DNA of 64,000 nucleotides, from assembly GCF_902635505.1 (NCBI RefSeq), contig NC_045431.1, positions 69,986,501 through 70,050,500 on the forward strand, given 5' to 3'. Positions 51,936 through 63,844 of the stretch are shown here, one piece after another. The notes below the pieces were generated by a model that did no database searches, was not told the origin of the DNA, and was given only the letters and a program-made list of their open reading frames with translations. A program made the position numbers and the translations under genes. Origin of the DNA: Sarcophilus harrisii. Its lineage: Eukaryota; Chordata; Mammalia; Dasyuromorphia; Dasyuridae. Positions within the stretch are counted from its first letter, which is position 1, and each line of letters opens with the position of its first letter.

Positions 51936-53014
51936 ATGACTTTTTTTAAACAAGCAAAGGAGAGTCAAGATGTTACCACTGATTGTAGATATAATATAGT
52001 TACTCATTTGAGTTTCAATGGTGTCTTTGTTGATGAATTCAAGATACTGCATAATCTTAGAAACATTTTGATTATACTGAATTTGAACTGGGATTTTCTT
52101 TTCTTTAATATAGCTTTTAGTTATAAATAAATATAAGCGTATTTATTTTATGCAAATATAATTATAATTAAACATAAACATAAATATAATATAGTCATAT
52201 TTTTATATTACTTAAATTTTCTTCTGTATCTCTCACTGTCTTCTCTCTCAGATAACCATTGCACATAATAATTAAAACATTTTTTGGTTCTTTTATAATC
52301 AGTTTTTATAATTCACCTTGATTTGCTATGTTTAGATAGTTCATAAACCCTTGACATTTAGAAAGGCTTTTCATTAAGTCCCTCCTAAGCTGTTTAGTTA
52401 TTTAGCTATTGGGTACAGTCTGTCTCTTAATAGCCTTTCTTTCCACTCACCCCTAATTTATTAATATTTATTTTTGACATTAAAAATGTTTTTGAGTTCC
52501 AAATTCTCTTCCTCTTCCCAACTTTTCCCCCACCCACTGAGAAGATAAGCAGTATGTCAGTTATACATGAAAATTCTTATAAAACATACTTCTATGTTAG
52601 CCACATTCCTTTAAAAAAAAAAAAAAAGAAAAATAAACTGAGAAAATTATATACTTCACTATGTACTCAGAATTCATTAGTTCTTTCTCTGGAGGCAGAT
52701 AGCATTATTCATTGTGAATCTTTTGGAATTGCCTTAGTTTACTGTATTGATCAGAGTAACTAAATCTTTCTCTATTAGTTATCATTACAAAATTGCTTTT
52801 ACAATATACAATGACCTCCTGTTTCTGCTCACTTCATTTTGTATTAATTCAATTAGCTTTTCCCATGTGTTTCTTAAATCCTCCTGCTTTCCATTTCTTA
52901 TAGCAAAATAATATTTACTCCATCAAAATCCTAGATCATAACTTGTTTAGACATTCCTCAATTGTTGGGCACCCCTTTAATTTCCTTTTTTTGTCACCAC
53001 AAAAAAGCTAGTAT

Positions 53015-53016
<2 letters not shown>

Positions 53017-53055
<39 letters not shown>
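53017..53055 (+). repeat. Homopolymer T39
   Basis: Thirty-nine T inside the L1 3' UTR, where the consensus has only a short break. It is not at an element end, so it is an expansion in place or marks a small inserted poly(A). Confidence 0.97.
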
Positions 53056-53058
<3 letters not shown>

Positions 53059-53654
53059 TATTGGAACTCTTCCTTTTAAAAAAAAAACCTATTTGGAGTA
53101 AAAAACTAGTAGTGGTATTATTAGATCAAAGTTTGATAGTTTGATTGTCTTTTGGGTTTAGTTCTGAATTTTTTTCCAGAATGATTAGATCAATTTACAG
53201 TTCCACCAACAGTTCATTAATGTACCTATTTTCCCTGATTCCCTCCACTATTTGTCACTTCTAATAGTTGTGAGATGGTACCCTCAGAGTTCTTTTAATT
53301 TATATTTCTTAAATCAATAGTGATTTATAGAATTTTTCACCTGACTTTTTTATGATTTCTTCTTCTGAAAATTGTTCATATCATTGATCATTTATTAACT
53401 GGGAAATGGTTCTTTTTTCTTTTCTTTTTTTAAACCAATTTGCCTCAGTTCCACTTATATTTGAGAAATGACACCTTTATCAGAGAAAACAGCTATAAAT
53501 TTTTTTTGATAGTTGTTTATGGTTTCTTCTAGCAAGATGTAGTTTGCTTGTTTATCTCTTTTAATTGTCTGTTTTTGCTTTTGCTTTGTCTGAAGTCATG
53601 ATTGCTGCCCCTGCCTTTTTTTCCTTCAGCTAAGACATTACAGATTCTGTTCTT

Positions 53655-53698
53655 GCCCCTTATTTTAATTTCAAGAGCCCCTTATTTTAATTTCATTT
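53655..53698 (+). repeat. 22-bp tandem duplication
   Basis: Two units beginning gccccttattttaatttca at 53,655 and 53,677, identical over 19 bases. Confidence 0.9.
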
Positions 53699-54025
53699 GG
53701 GTGTTTTTCTGTTTTAGGTCTTCTTATACACAACATATTGCTGTATTCTGGTGTCTAATCTATTCTGCTATCCACTTCAGTTTTATGGGTGAACTTCTCA
53801 TTCATATTCATAGTTATGATTACTAAATGCATATTTTCTCCATCCTATTTTCTTCTATTCATCCTTCTTTTTCTCTCTTTATTCTGTCTCTCCTAAAAGT
53901 CTGTTTTGCTTCTGATTACTAGTTCCCTTAATCCACTCTCCTTTTTATTATCTCTCTCCCCTTTTTTGTTGTTTCCTTCCTCTCCTATTTCTCAGTTGGA
54001 TGATAGACTTCTATACCCAACTGAG

Positions 54026-54229
54026 TGTGTATATATGTACATATTTATGTATATACACATACATCTATATGCATATATATACAACACATATAATATAACA
54101 ACACATATACACTATATATAGTATAATACACATATATGTATATATATTTACTTACATTATATACATATGTGTATGTATACATATGTGTATAAATATACTC
54201 ACATTGTATATATGTATATATGTATATAG
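54026..54229 (+). repeat. (TATA/TACA/TGTA)n microsatellite
   Basis: About 200 bp of alternating TATG, TACA and ATAT words on both strands, inside the L1. It explains Tyr/Ile/Thr-rich false frames on both strands. Confidence 0.95.
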
Positions 54230-54252
54230 TCTTTCCTCTTTGAAACAATTCT

Positions 54253-54728
54253 ATAATGTTCTCTTGTTGGGTTTTCTTGGGGTCTCTGGAGCAGCCTTCG
54301 TTTCAGTTCAGTAATCACCACACCAGTAGCCAGGGGTTAAAGTCCAAATCCTTTATTATCTCTTTGCGTGGGGCCCCAGGCCAGCTTTCTGAGGTCCTCC
54401 TGAATGTGTCTTGGTTTCTGAGGGGGAGGCAGGAAAACCGCCACCATGGTCTCTGTTTTCCAGTCTGTCTCAATCCTAGGGTTTGTGCTTCAGCCTCCAG
54501 CCATCACAAAGATGGATGATGGAATGAATCTGTCTCTGCTTTCATCATTTTCTCTGAATGAATCCTGGCTAAGGCTCCTAGTTTATAAGCTCCACACTGA
54601 GTATTCACCAATCATTATATCACTGGGAAACCATTATTTGTTGTAGGATTAAATCAATGCTAAACTAGATTTAACCATTGTCTCCTCAATTCCACTTAGT
54701 CCCTTGTTTCAAGTTCTGGCCCATAACA
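54253..54728 (-). mobile_element. Solo LTR of an endogenous retrovirus, inside the L1
   Basis: On the minus strand the element begins TGTTATGGGCC (plus-strand end at 54,728) and ends near AACCCAACA (54,265) or slightly beyond. Inside, on the minus strand, a TATAAA-like promoter word ('cttataaacta', plus 54,583 area) and a polyadenylation word ('gataataaagg', plus 54,345 area) lie in the right order for U3-R-U5. The flanking caattct at 54,246-54,252 and 54,729-54,735 are both L1 sequence and fit a short target duplication, so the left boundary may be 54,253. No internal gag, pol or env part is present. Family not assigned; it is younger than the L1 that it interrupts. Confidence 0.75.
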
Positions 54729-56462
54729 CAATTCTGATGAGAATGAGGTTCAAGCATTGCCTACCACCCACCACTCCTCTTCATTTTCCCCTCCACTCTT
54801 AAAAGCTCTTCCTTGCATGCCTCTTTTGTGTATCATAATTTCCCTCTTCTCCCAATGCCTCTCTCTTTCTCCTCCTTTCTCTCTCCTTCATTTTTTTTCT
54901 GAAGTCATTCCATGATAATAGACTCATATTCATGCCCTATCTAAATGGATGTTTCCCAACTGCCATAATAATATTAAAAGTTCTTAGGAGTTACATGTAT
55001 CATCTTCCCATATAGAAATGTTAAGTTTAACTTTATTGAGTCCTATATTCTCTTTTATGTCTACATTTTTTATGGTTTTCTTGAACTTGTATTTGAATGT
55101 CAAATTTTTTATTGAGCTTTGGTCTTTTATTTTATTTTTAAAATAGGGAATGCTTAAAAACCTTTTATTTCATTAAATATCCATTTTACCCCTGAAGGAT
55201 TGTCCTCAGTTTTGCTGGGTAGGATTTTCTTGGTTGTATCCCAAGCTCCTTTGCCTTCTAGAATATCATAATCCAAGCCTCCTATTTCTGCTGTAATATC
55301 TTAATCATATCTAATCTTTAAAGAAGTATTTTCTCCAGTGAGCTTGTGTACCTCTTTTTTCCATTTGACCAGTTCTATTTTTAAGTATTTTTTTCTTCAG
55401 TGAATTGTTGTGCTCCTTTTACCATTATCATTCTGTTTTTTAAGTTATTTTCTTCATTAGTTATTTTGTACCTATTTTACTAAGTTTTTAATTCTCTTTT
55501 AATAATTTTCTAGAATCGCTTTCATTTATTTTCTCAATTTTTTCTCTGCCACTCTTATGTCTTTAGCTCTTTCAGGAATTCTTGTTGGGCATATGTCCAA
55601 ATAGCATTTTTCTTTCAGACTTTGATTATAGCTGTTTTACATTTTCTTCTAAGTTTGTGTCTTGGTCTTCCTTGTCATTGTAGTAGCTTTTTTTGATCAA
55701 GTTATTTTTTGTTGTTTGCTCATTTTTTCCAATCTATTTCTTGACTTTGAACATAATGTTAAAATTAGGCTCTGCTCACCTGGCATAAGGGAGGCACTGA
55801 ATTAGTTCTGGGAGTCTGCAAATTTTCAGTGCTTTCAAAGTGATATAATCTGAGAAGATGTGTGGTCCCTGTTCTTCTGGTCTTGGCTCTGATATTTCTT
55901 CAGGAAGTGCCCGTGTTCTTTTGTATCTACAAGACTAGTGGTCCTTTTGTCTCTACAATTGTGACCAGGTTCCCCTTTCTCCTGCAGTTGCAAATATAAA
56001 TGCTCCTATCTGTGACCAGGACCTTTGCTCCCTTGTGACTAACCACAAGTACTTCTTTCTCCTCTGAAACTATAACTCTGAAAAGTGTATGGTCCAATTA
56101 ACACCAGCAGCATCTAGTAGCAACAAAAGGTCCCTTGTAATCTCTTTTTGACCAGTTGTCCAATTCTCTTACCATCTCTAGGCTGAGATCTCCCAAAGCT
56201 GCTGCTGCTGCTATCTTAGCCATCTCTAAAGACCTTTTCTGGTTCTGCCATCATCTCTGTTGCTGGCTAGTCCCTATCCTGCTGTTATAGACCTCTCCTG
56301 CCAACTTCCTTAGTTGTCTTAGACTGGAAAAATGTCTCAGTTTAATGCCTTTTAGTTGGCACTACTATTTCAAAATTCTATTTGAGCCATTATTTTAAAG
56401 TTGTTTGGAAGAGAATTTTGAGAGAGTTCAGTTGGGTTGATACCTCTACCATACTGCTCTGC

Positions 56463-56907
56463 CTAAACAATTCTTTTTTTTCCTGCTCATTTAAAATAAT
56501 TTTTAATAATAGCTTTTTTATCTTTAAGATACATGCAAAGATAGTTTTCAACATTCACCCCTGCAGAATCTTGTATTCCAAGGTTTTAGTACTGTCTTTC
56601 CCCTTACCACCTCTTCTAAATAGCAAGAAATCCAATATAGGTTAAACATATTTCCACACTTCCATATTTATCTTACTGCACAAGAAAAATCATATCAAAA
56701 AGGAAAAAACAATGAGAAAAAAAAGCAAGTAAATAACAAAAAAGATGGTCCTCTTTCTAGATGTACATGGCTCTCTCCATCATAAGTCCAATGGAAATGG
56801 TCTGAATCACCCCATTGTTGAAAAGAGCCAAGTCCATCAGACTTGATTATCACATAATCTTGTTGTTGTTATGTACAATATTCTCTTGATTCTATTACTA
56901 AACAATT
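56463..56907 (-). repeat. L1 3' end inserted at the tip of the older L1, with target duplication
   Basis: 'agatacatgcaaagatagtt', 'taaatagcaagaaatccaat', 'atggctctctccatcataag' and 'gattatcacataatcttgtt' make an antisense L1 3' end. The 10-mer ctaaacaatt occurs at 56,463-56,472 and 56,898-56,907, with T-rich sequence after both. Confidence 0.85.
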
Positions 56908-56909
56908 TT

Positions 56910-57310
56910 TTTAAGAAAAAAGAAGGCAAAAATAGTATAAAACCAATGAATAAGTTGAAAAAAATCTGAAAAAAGCATACAATGTTCCACATCTATGCAA
57001 AGTCCATCTATTCAAAGGAGTGAGTAGAGCTATTTTCTCAGATTTCTTTCGAGTTCATGCTTGCTTTTTGAAATTTTGTAATAATTATTTTGAAAGTTTG
57101 TAGTAATTCTTTTCTCTTATATTGCTGTAGTTATTGTACGGAATAACCACAGGTTATCTGTTTTTTTTTTTTATTATTATTCTACTTACTTCACTTTATA
57201 TCAGTTTACATATTACTTCCTATGTTTATATTCATCACATTAATCTTAAAAAAAAACAACTCATTTGAACAATTTGTTTAGCAATCATTTCCCAATAGAT
57301 ATGTATTATC
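56910..57310 (-). repeat. L1-type LINE 3' UTR, variant B, antisense
   Basis: 'aaaatagtataaaaccaatg', 'agcatacaatgttccacatc' and 'atatcagtttacatattact' follow the order of another L1 3' UTR subtype. Diverged. Confidence 0.55.
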
Positions 57311-57314
57311 GGAT

Positions 57315-58015
57315 ATTCAACCAACAAATTCCCAACGTTATAAAAGAATGATTTATTATTGAAAATGAAGATAAGAATGTTATGTTAGAAGTCCTCTACA
57401 AAGGAATATCCTTGAAATTAGACTCATAGTGAGGATTTCAGAGTTCCTAAAAACACTTCTTTTACCTTAATGGATCTGCCTATAATTTCTCTGCATGTTG
57501 ATATACTATACTACTTCATTTTCCCTTTTCCTAAATGCTGCATAAATAGAGCACTAGAAGGCAAGTACAACTAGACCCTCAATTAAGAACATCTGATTTT
57601 AGGAATACTCTGTACATTTGAATGGAAAATAAGCATTTGCTTTCTGATACCCTATCACTTCTTCAGTTACCTGATGGAGGTCACTGCCCCTGGATATCAT
57701 TCCAAACACCATTTGTAAATTTAAAATTATTTTTTCCCATATATTGTAATGTATTTCCACTTGTGTCTTTTCCTGTGGTAAATTTAAATCACATCTAGGT
57801 TTTAAAATAATGGTTCTTTTAAATTATATTTGGAAAAAGTTGTCCACTATAGCTGACTAATTTGCAACTTCTAGTTCCCTCCGAAGTCACTGGCATTTTT
57901 GTATATGTGTGATCCTTGATAAGGAAGGAACCATTCAATGCAAATTTTGAACAAAAGCTCTGGTTTCAAAGGTCAAAAAACTAGCCTTTGGAAGGGGGAG
58001 ATTTCACTCTGGTGT
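57315..58015. other. Intergenic stretch, nothing recognised
   Basis: AT-rich. No repeat or exon that I can support. Confidence 0.4.
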
Positions 58016-58319
58016 GGCAATATGGTAGAGGAAAAAGAACTGGGAATCAAGAAGCCTTTAACAAATTAACACACAACTGTGAGCTCTACTACTAACTAGC
58101 TATTTACTCTTCCCTACCCCAACTTGCCTTATTACTGCAGAGCAGGATGCATGATGTTAATTGAACTCTTCCTGGTTTGGAGAATGGAGAAGAGGCCAAG
58201 GTCAGGAAAATTGTGAAAAAGGGGTCAGGATTCAGAACAAGTTTGAAGGGCCAGAAGTAGAAATTATAGGTCCATAATTTAGGTTTCAAGGATCTGATGT
58301 TAGACATGAAGAAAGGGTC

Positions 58320-58445
58320 TCAGCTAGATCAGATGTGGAGTTCATAGAACTCAGGCAAATAATTTCAGCTCACTCTAACCTCTCAGTCTCCTCTTTTGTA
58401 AAATGGGGAGATTCTGCTGTATTAAAATCTGAGAATGATCTCACT
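58320..58445 (+). repeat. MIR-type SINE, sense
   Basis: 'gaactcaggcaaataatttc' then 'gtctcctcttttgtaaaatg' and 'gattctgctgtattaaaatc'. A second weak MIR scrap lies at about 58,020-58,110. Confidence 0.55.
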
Positions 58446-59077
58446 CCTCAGGGGACTTCCCTTTTTTCAAGACTTCTTCAGGGCTGAGCTCAGATTTTAC
58501 CTCCTATCATAATTTTTTTTTTCCTGGTGCCTCTAGCTGTTAGGGTTCTCTTTATTCTTAATTTGCATTAAATTAGACTTGTGTATGTAATAGAGATCTA
58601 CATTTTGCGTGTTTGGAAAGGTTTACCATCCCGGTGATGTTTCTGTACTTTTCCAAATAATCTGTACCCTCATGATCTTTGGAAGGGATAGGTCTAGAAT
58701 ACGGGAAAGATGACACTAGTCAAAATTTGGAAAGGCTAAATGGAAGGGAATAAGAATGTTTCCTCTCAGATTTAGAAAGTCTCAGTGACAGTAACTTTGT
58801 ATGTGTGGATCATGCTGTCTGAAAACAGAAAGATGTGAATGAAATTCAGTCATATTAATATGTTCAGAAATAATTGAAGGCTGGGGAATCTTCTGAGAAG
58901 CCATCAGGAGGTCTTTACTGCTGCCTAAATAGTCCATTTAGGTGCTAAATAGGACTGTAAGTTGACTAACAAATGAGCTGGGCATTAATTGATTGGGTCT
59001 GGTAGTCTCATTTGAAAAGAGCTGTAACATTTTGCTATGGAAGCGAGTGAATGTTGGCTACAGAGGCAGCAGTGAAA

Positions 59078-59905
59078 AAGTATATCCCAGAACAGATCCC
59101 GCCATTCTGGAGAGCAATTTGGATTTTTGCTCAAAAAGTTATCAAACTGGGCATACTCTTTGATCCAGCAGTGTTACCACTGGGCTTATATCCCAAAGAG
59201 ATATTAAAGGAGGGCAAGGGATCCACATGTGCATAAATGTTTGTGGCAGCCCTTTTTGTTGTGACAAGAAACTGGAAACTGAATGGATGCCCATCAGTTG
59301 GAGAATTGCTGAATAAGTTATGGTATGAATGTTATGGAATATTATTGTTCTGTAAGAAATGATCAGCAGGATGATTTCATCATGAACTGATGCTAAGTGG
59401 AGTGAGCAGAACCAGAAGATCATTGTACACGGTGACAGCAAGATTATATTTTGATCAATTCTGAGGGATGTGACTCTCTTCAAAAATGAGATGATTCAGG
59501 CCAGTTCCAATGATCTTGTGATGAAGAGAGCCATCTGCATCTAGAGAGAAGTTTGTGGGAACTGAGTGTAGTTCACAACATAGCATTTTCACTCTTTTGT
59601 TGTTGTTGTTGTTGTTGTTTGCTTATATTTTGTTTTCTTTCTTATTTTTTTCGTTTGTGACCTGATTTTTCTTGTGCCGCAAGATAATTATATAAATATG
59701 TATGCCCATATTGGATTTACATACATTTTTACCATGTTTAACATATATTGGATTACTTGCTATCTAGAGGAGGGGGTGGGAGGAAGTGGGAAGGAAATTG
59801 AAACACAAGGTTTTGCAAGGGTCAATGGGAAAAAATTATCCTTGCATATGTTTTGAAAATAAAAAGCTTCAATAAAAATTTTTTTTTTTAAAAAAGAAGT
59901 ATATC
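59078..59905 (+). repeat. L1 3' end, sense, 5' truncated, with 9-bp target duplications
   Basis: The body is 59,087-59,896: 'ccattctggagagcaatttg', 'atactctttgatccagcagt', 'cttatatcccaaagagatat', 'gtggcagccctttttgttgt', 'ctgtaagaaatgatcagcag', then a (TTG)n patch at 59,598-59,620, 'gaggagggggtgggaggaag' and AATAAA near 59,859-59,876 with an A/T-rich tail. The 9-mer aagtatatc flanks it at 59,078-59,086 and 59,897-59,905. This is the best-preserved L1 end in the window. An internal segment between 'gatgatttcat' and 'catgaactgatgct' is shorter than in other copies. Confidence 0.92.
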
Positions 59906-59909
59906 AGAG

Positions 59910-60712
59910 AAATACGGGACTTTAAATCTAGATGGAAATCAGAGCATGGTAACAAAAAGCAGAAGGAAGGAAGAAATACTGGGCCAAGTGGGTGAAGTAA
60001 TGGAGCAACAGAACCCTAAAGGAGGAAGAGGAATCAGAGTGGATGGAAAGGAATTCTGGACTCAAGGACTAAGGCAAGGGCTAGAATTTAAGAGCAATGA
60101 GGCACAAAAGCTTGAGGAGGAGATTGTTGTACAAGCAGTGTTTGCCAAGTAGGGCAGGCTAGTTTTTAGTGTTGGAGTGAGGGGCTGGTGTATTCCCAGA
60201 GTGCCTCAGATGGCATCTCCAAGTGGAGGCTAATGGTGAGAATATGGCAATTCTCCACACGGAGGATGATGTTTATAGGGTAATGATGATAATGTGTAAG
60301 GGGGATGCCTTTGGTTCTGGTCAGCTAGTCACATGATAAAAAGAAAGCTTTTTAATTGACTGCAGCGCCATTAAAAAACCCTATCAAAATTACTAAACCC
60401 CAGCAAAATTACTAAGTACTATAAAATCAGAACCAGAAAGTGAATATAATTACTAAATTAGTTTTTAAGAGGCAGACTTAAAATTTTTCTCCATTTAGGC
60501 AGTCTTCTTGTTCTTCTAACTAGGAGAGACTACAGGTCTTCCTTTAATTTCCCACTTGTCAAGTTTAAATTGCTTTACCTATCTACTATTGATTTGCTGC
60601 CACCTGCTGGGAAGTAGGAGTGGGCTCTTAAGTTTCTTAGCGTAGGTGACTGCAAAATTTGCTTTCCCCATAAAACACATCATTGTAATTTTTAAAAACC
60701 TGCAACTTGGAC
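59910..60712. other. Intergenic stretch, unassigned
   Basis: About 800 bp; 59,940-60,290 is purine-rich with a 68-codon plus-strand frame that I cannot assign. It could be part of an old element, but no family is recognised. Confidence 0.35.
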
Positions 60713-60717
60713 AATAG

Positions 60718-61140
60718 TTCACTGCTAGTGGAGCTATGAAACAGTCCACCTCTTTTATGCAACTATTTGGAATTATGCAAGAAAACTTACAAAATTATTC
60801 TTAGCCTTTGGCCCAAAGATCTAACTACTGGGTCTGTGTCCCTAAAGAAGTTATTGACAGTGAGAAAAGGTATCTCTGGGTGAGAACAGATAGAGCAGCC
60901 CTACCAATAAGTTAGAAAAAGCAACAATTGGTTGGTCGGTTATTGGGGAATAAATGTTTTCACAGATTGTGGTATATGAATATAATAAGACAGAAGAATT
61001 AAAATTTATATATATGTATATATATGTATGTAAAAATATTACTTGTAGGAAGTAATGACAAGTGGAGGAAACAGAATCTGAAACAGAATTCTGAAACAGA
61101 AAAGTATACATAATGATCACATCTACATAAATGAAAACAT
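60718..61140 (+). repeat. L1 3' UTR, sense, diverged
   Basis: 'gtggagctatgaaacagtcc', 'aactatttggaattatgcaa', 'ccctaaagaagttattgaca' and 'gattgtggtatatgaatata' then a TATATG patch (61,004-61,030). Confidence 0.7.
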
Positions 61141-61214
61141 TAACCAGTAATAAAACACTGGGTCAAAGGCAAAGGATAAAGTTAGTACTAACTTATTAAA
61201 ATTAAAGCACACAA

Positions 61215-61640
61215 ATTTCCTTTCTTTTCCTTTTTTCATTCATTTATTCTTCCTTTCCTTCCCCATTGAACAAATTAAAGAAAAGAAAATACTTTTAATA
61301 AATATACAGTCAAGCAAAGCAAATTCTCTTATGTTTCCTGTCCCAAAATGAATGTTTCATTCAGCATTTTCAATCTATTAACTTTCTAGTAAGAAGTAGG
61401 TAGGAAGTGTAATCTTTAGTCCAAAGGACTCAGGGGTCCAAAGTTTTTCAGAGTTATTTTCTTTATGACATTGTTCTTATTGGCTTTGTTCACTTTACTC
61501 CAAGTCAGTTTATATTAGTCCTCCCATTTTTCTCTGAAAACTGTCTATTTTGTCATTTTGTTAGTACAAAAATATTCATTGCATGCATACAGTACAATTT
61601 GTCCACCATCTTAGTTTCCAGCATCAATTACCTGTCATTC
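61215..61640 (-). repeat. L1-type LINE 3' UTR fragment, variant A
   Basis: 'aatacttttaataaatatac', 'agtcaagcaaagcaaattct', 'agaagtaggtaggaagtgta' and 'aagtcagtttatattagtcc'. The longest variant A copy after 47,240. Confidence 0.65.
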
Positions 61641-61644
61641 TTTC

Positions 61645-62560
61645 CCCAGTTATTCCATTTTAAACTCTCATTTCATTTTTCCAGGTGTTCATGAAATCCC
61701 CCTGACCAGTTTTCCCCTTCCTTAAGCTCTACTTGGATTTGCAGAATTATTCTTTTCCTCTGTGTTTCCCTCCTGGACATCTCCCAATGCAAGGTACAGC
61801 CAGATCTAGCAAAATAGTGAAGTGGTTGCGTTATTTGAATTCATACTGCATGTTACCACTGGGCTAGAACAAAGTACCAAAGTTGACATAATTACTTTGC
61901 CTAGTGTGAATTTGAATCCATTTAATTTGCTCTAATTAGGATTTAGCTTACTTCTTTACTGTTTTTAGTATTTCCTTAGGTTTATTTACATTATTATCAG
62001 CCTCAATATCTGGATTAGGGCTTTTTTTCTTAGGTCAAATTCCATTCAGCACTTCTGGATATCATGGACAGATCCTGACTGATCGTGAATGAGAATGGTG
62101 GTATCTTCTGTTGTGGTTCAAGCCCAGGCCTCCTATAGGCAGGAATGAACCTTTCTTTTGCTGGGATAGGGACAATTTCTTTTCTTTTATCAATGATAAA
62201 ACTACCATTGTAAGGCGGTATGTGTTATTAGTTCTAGTCACTCTTTTGTTCTGTTTTGTTAACTGTTTTCATGTTGTGAATTTGTATGCTGTGTTGAAAT
62301 GAAAATTGTCAATTTAAAAAATTGGGGAAGAAAAATCGTGCTTAAAAATACCAGAATGGAAGGAGAGTGCTGAGCTTGAATAAAAATGGATATTGAGTAT
62401 GAAAATGGACATTTACAAGTTATATAACTGGGACTGATTATTCCATTAATCAAATGTTTTCCAGCAGGATTCTTTAAAATGGTAGCTTCCATATAAAGAA
62501 CGTTTGTCTAGTGACCAAGAATCAATTGGTTGGAATCAGCCAAGGAGAATGGCTTGAGTT
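61645..62560. other. Intergenic stretch, nothing recognised
   Basis: No repeat family or exon that I can support. An AT-rich segment with a poly-homeodomain-like core (ctaattagg near 61,934) is present but uninformative. Confidence 0.35.
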
Positions 62561-62564
62561 CTTA

Positions 62565-62690
62565 GGTTCTGAGGCAAGAAGACTCAGACTCAGATCCTGC
62601 TTCTTACACTAGCTATGGGACCCTGGGCAAGCTACTTTATACCTCTGAGCCTAAGAAAAACCTGGAAAAATAAAATTTTGAGTTAAAGAA
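62565..62690 (+). repeat. MIR-type SINE, sense
   Basis: 'ctcagatcctgcttcttaca' and 'gaccctgggcaagctacttt'. Confidence 0.65.
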
Positions 62691-62844
62691 CCTTTGTGAT
62701 GGAAAGTCAATTATAATGATAATTAAATCAATAGGAATAGAAGACTTGGAAATAGGTCTGAAGTTTAGTTCTGCTATTCTGGAAAGAAAAATCTATCAAA
62801 AAGCATTTATTAATTGGAAATGGAGGGGAAAGAAAAGGAATAAG

Positions 62845-62925
62845 CCTTTATATAGCACCTACTATGTGCCAGGACTTGTCCTAAACCCTTGACAAATATT
62901 CTCTCCTTGGATTGCATTTCCTTGG
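62845..62925 (+). repeat. MIR3/L2-like 3' fragment
   Basis: 'atagcacctactatgtgcca' followed by 'aacccttgacaaatattctc'. Confidence 0.5.
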
Positions 62926-63142
62926 CACTCGGATGGAAGAGGGGCAGAGAGGGGAGAAATGGAAACGCTCTATTTTCAAGAAATTTATAGATTCCATCAT
63001 GGAAAATTAAGCATGTGGTTTATGTAAGTAACATAATATAAATATGAAGTTTAATGAAGCAATGAAACTTGAAAAGGGGGCTCCATGTGGGGAGAACTTG
63101 AAAATCCTTATATAGGATGTAGAACTTGAATTGTGTTTTGAA

Positions 63143-63412
63143 GGGAGTTGGATGGCACAATGGATAGAGTGCTGGGCTTGGAGTCAAGAGAACGCATTCT
63201 TCCTGAGTTGAAATCTGGCTGCAGACATGTACTAGATATGTGACCCTGGGAAAATCACTTAATTTACCTCAATTTTTTCATCTGTAAAATGAGCCGGAAA
63301 GAAAGGCAATGAGAAGGAAATGGCAAGCCATTCCAGTGTGTCTTCCCAAACCCCCCCCCAAAAAAACCTAGATGGGGTCATGAAGAGTCAGACATGACTG
63401 AACAACAACCAA
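63143..63412 (+). repeat. Mar1-type marsupial SINE, full length
   Basis: Head 'ttggatggcacaatggatag', core 'tgtgaccctgggaaaatcac', 'ttttttcatctgtaaaatga', tail 'ggcaagccattccagtgtgt', 'tgaagagtcagacatgactg' and ending aacaacaacc. A short C run (63,351-63,359) lies in the tail. Confidence 0.92.
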
Positions 63413-63844
63413 AAGATCCTATGAACTAGAGGCAAAATGAAAGTGCATTTGAGACATAGAAGATACCTTATACTAAGGTAGGATGTCGGGTATGAGGAGA
63501 ACTGTTTGGATGGAATTTAGTGAGTACATAGACAAGAGCAGAATGTGATAAACCTGGAAAGGAAGACTTCAGCCAATTTGTGAAGGGTGTTAAATGCCTG
63601 ACATCTTTGAGGCAATAGGGAATCACTGGAATGATTTGAGGAGTTACACTGATTAGGAGCAGGAGCAGAAAATGCTTCTGCACTTTAGGAGGATTACTTG
63701 GGCAGCTGGCTATAGGATGGGAGGGATAGAAAAGAGATTAGAAGCAGGGAGCCAAAATCAGTAGAGTAGACAGGAAGTGATGGGGGTTGAAACTAGGGTG
63801 GTGGCTTTATAATTGCAGAGAATGGGATAAGTGGAAGAACTATT

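Larger units (their letters stand above)
52465..56462 (-). repeat. L1 with 5' UTR, ORF1, EN and 3' UTR; RT core missing (antisense)
   Basis: From the 3' side: 3' UTR 52,465-53,500 (poly(T) 39 at 53,017 is an internal expansion). Then an endonuclease-region antisense block near 53,540-54,000, whose 'cccctgcctttttttcc' and 'caacatattgctgtattctg' match the order of L1 ORF2 EN. After the LTR come more 5' ORF2 sequence (54,735-55,300), ORF1 coiled-coil-type antisense (55,320-55,740) and a 5' UTR with GCTGCTGCT (56,198-56,210) and 'actgctctgcc' at its tip. The reverse-transcriptase and later ORF2 sequence is absent at a junction near 53,430-53,540. Element is dead and diverged. Confidence 0.75.

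Noticed and set aside
59946-60152. A 68-codon plus-strand frame rich in Lys, Glu and Gly
   Set aside because: Purine-rich composition explains it; no similarity recognised.
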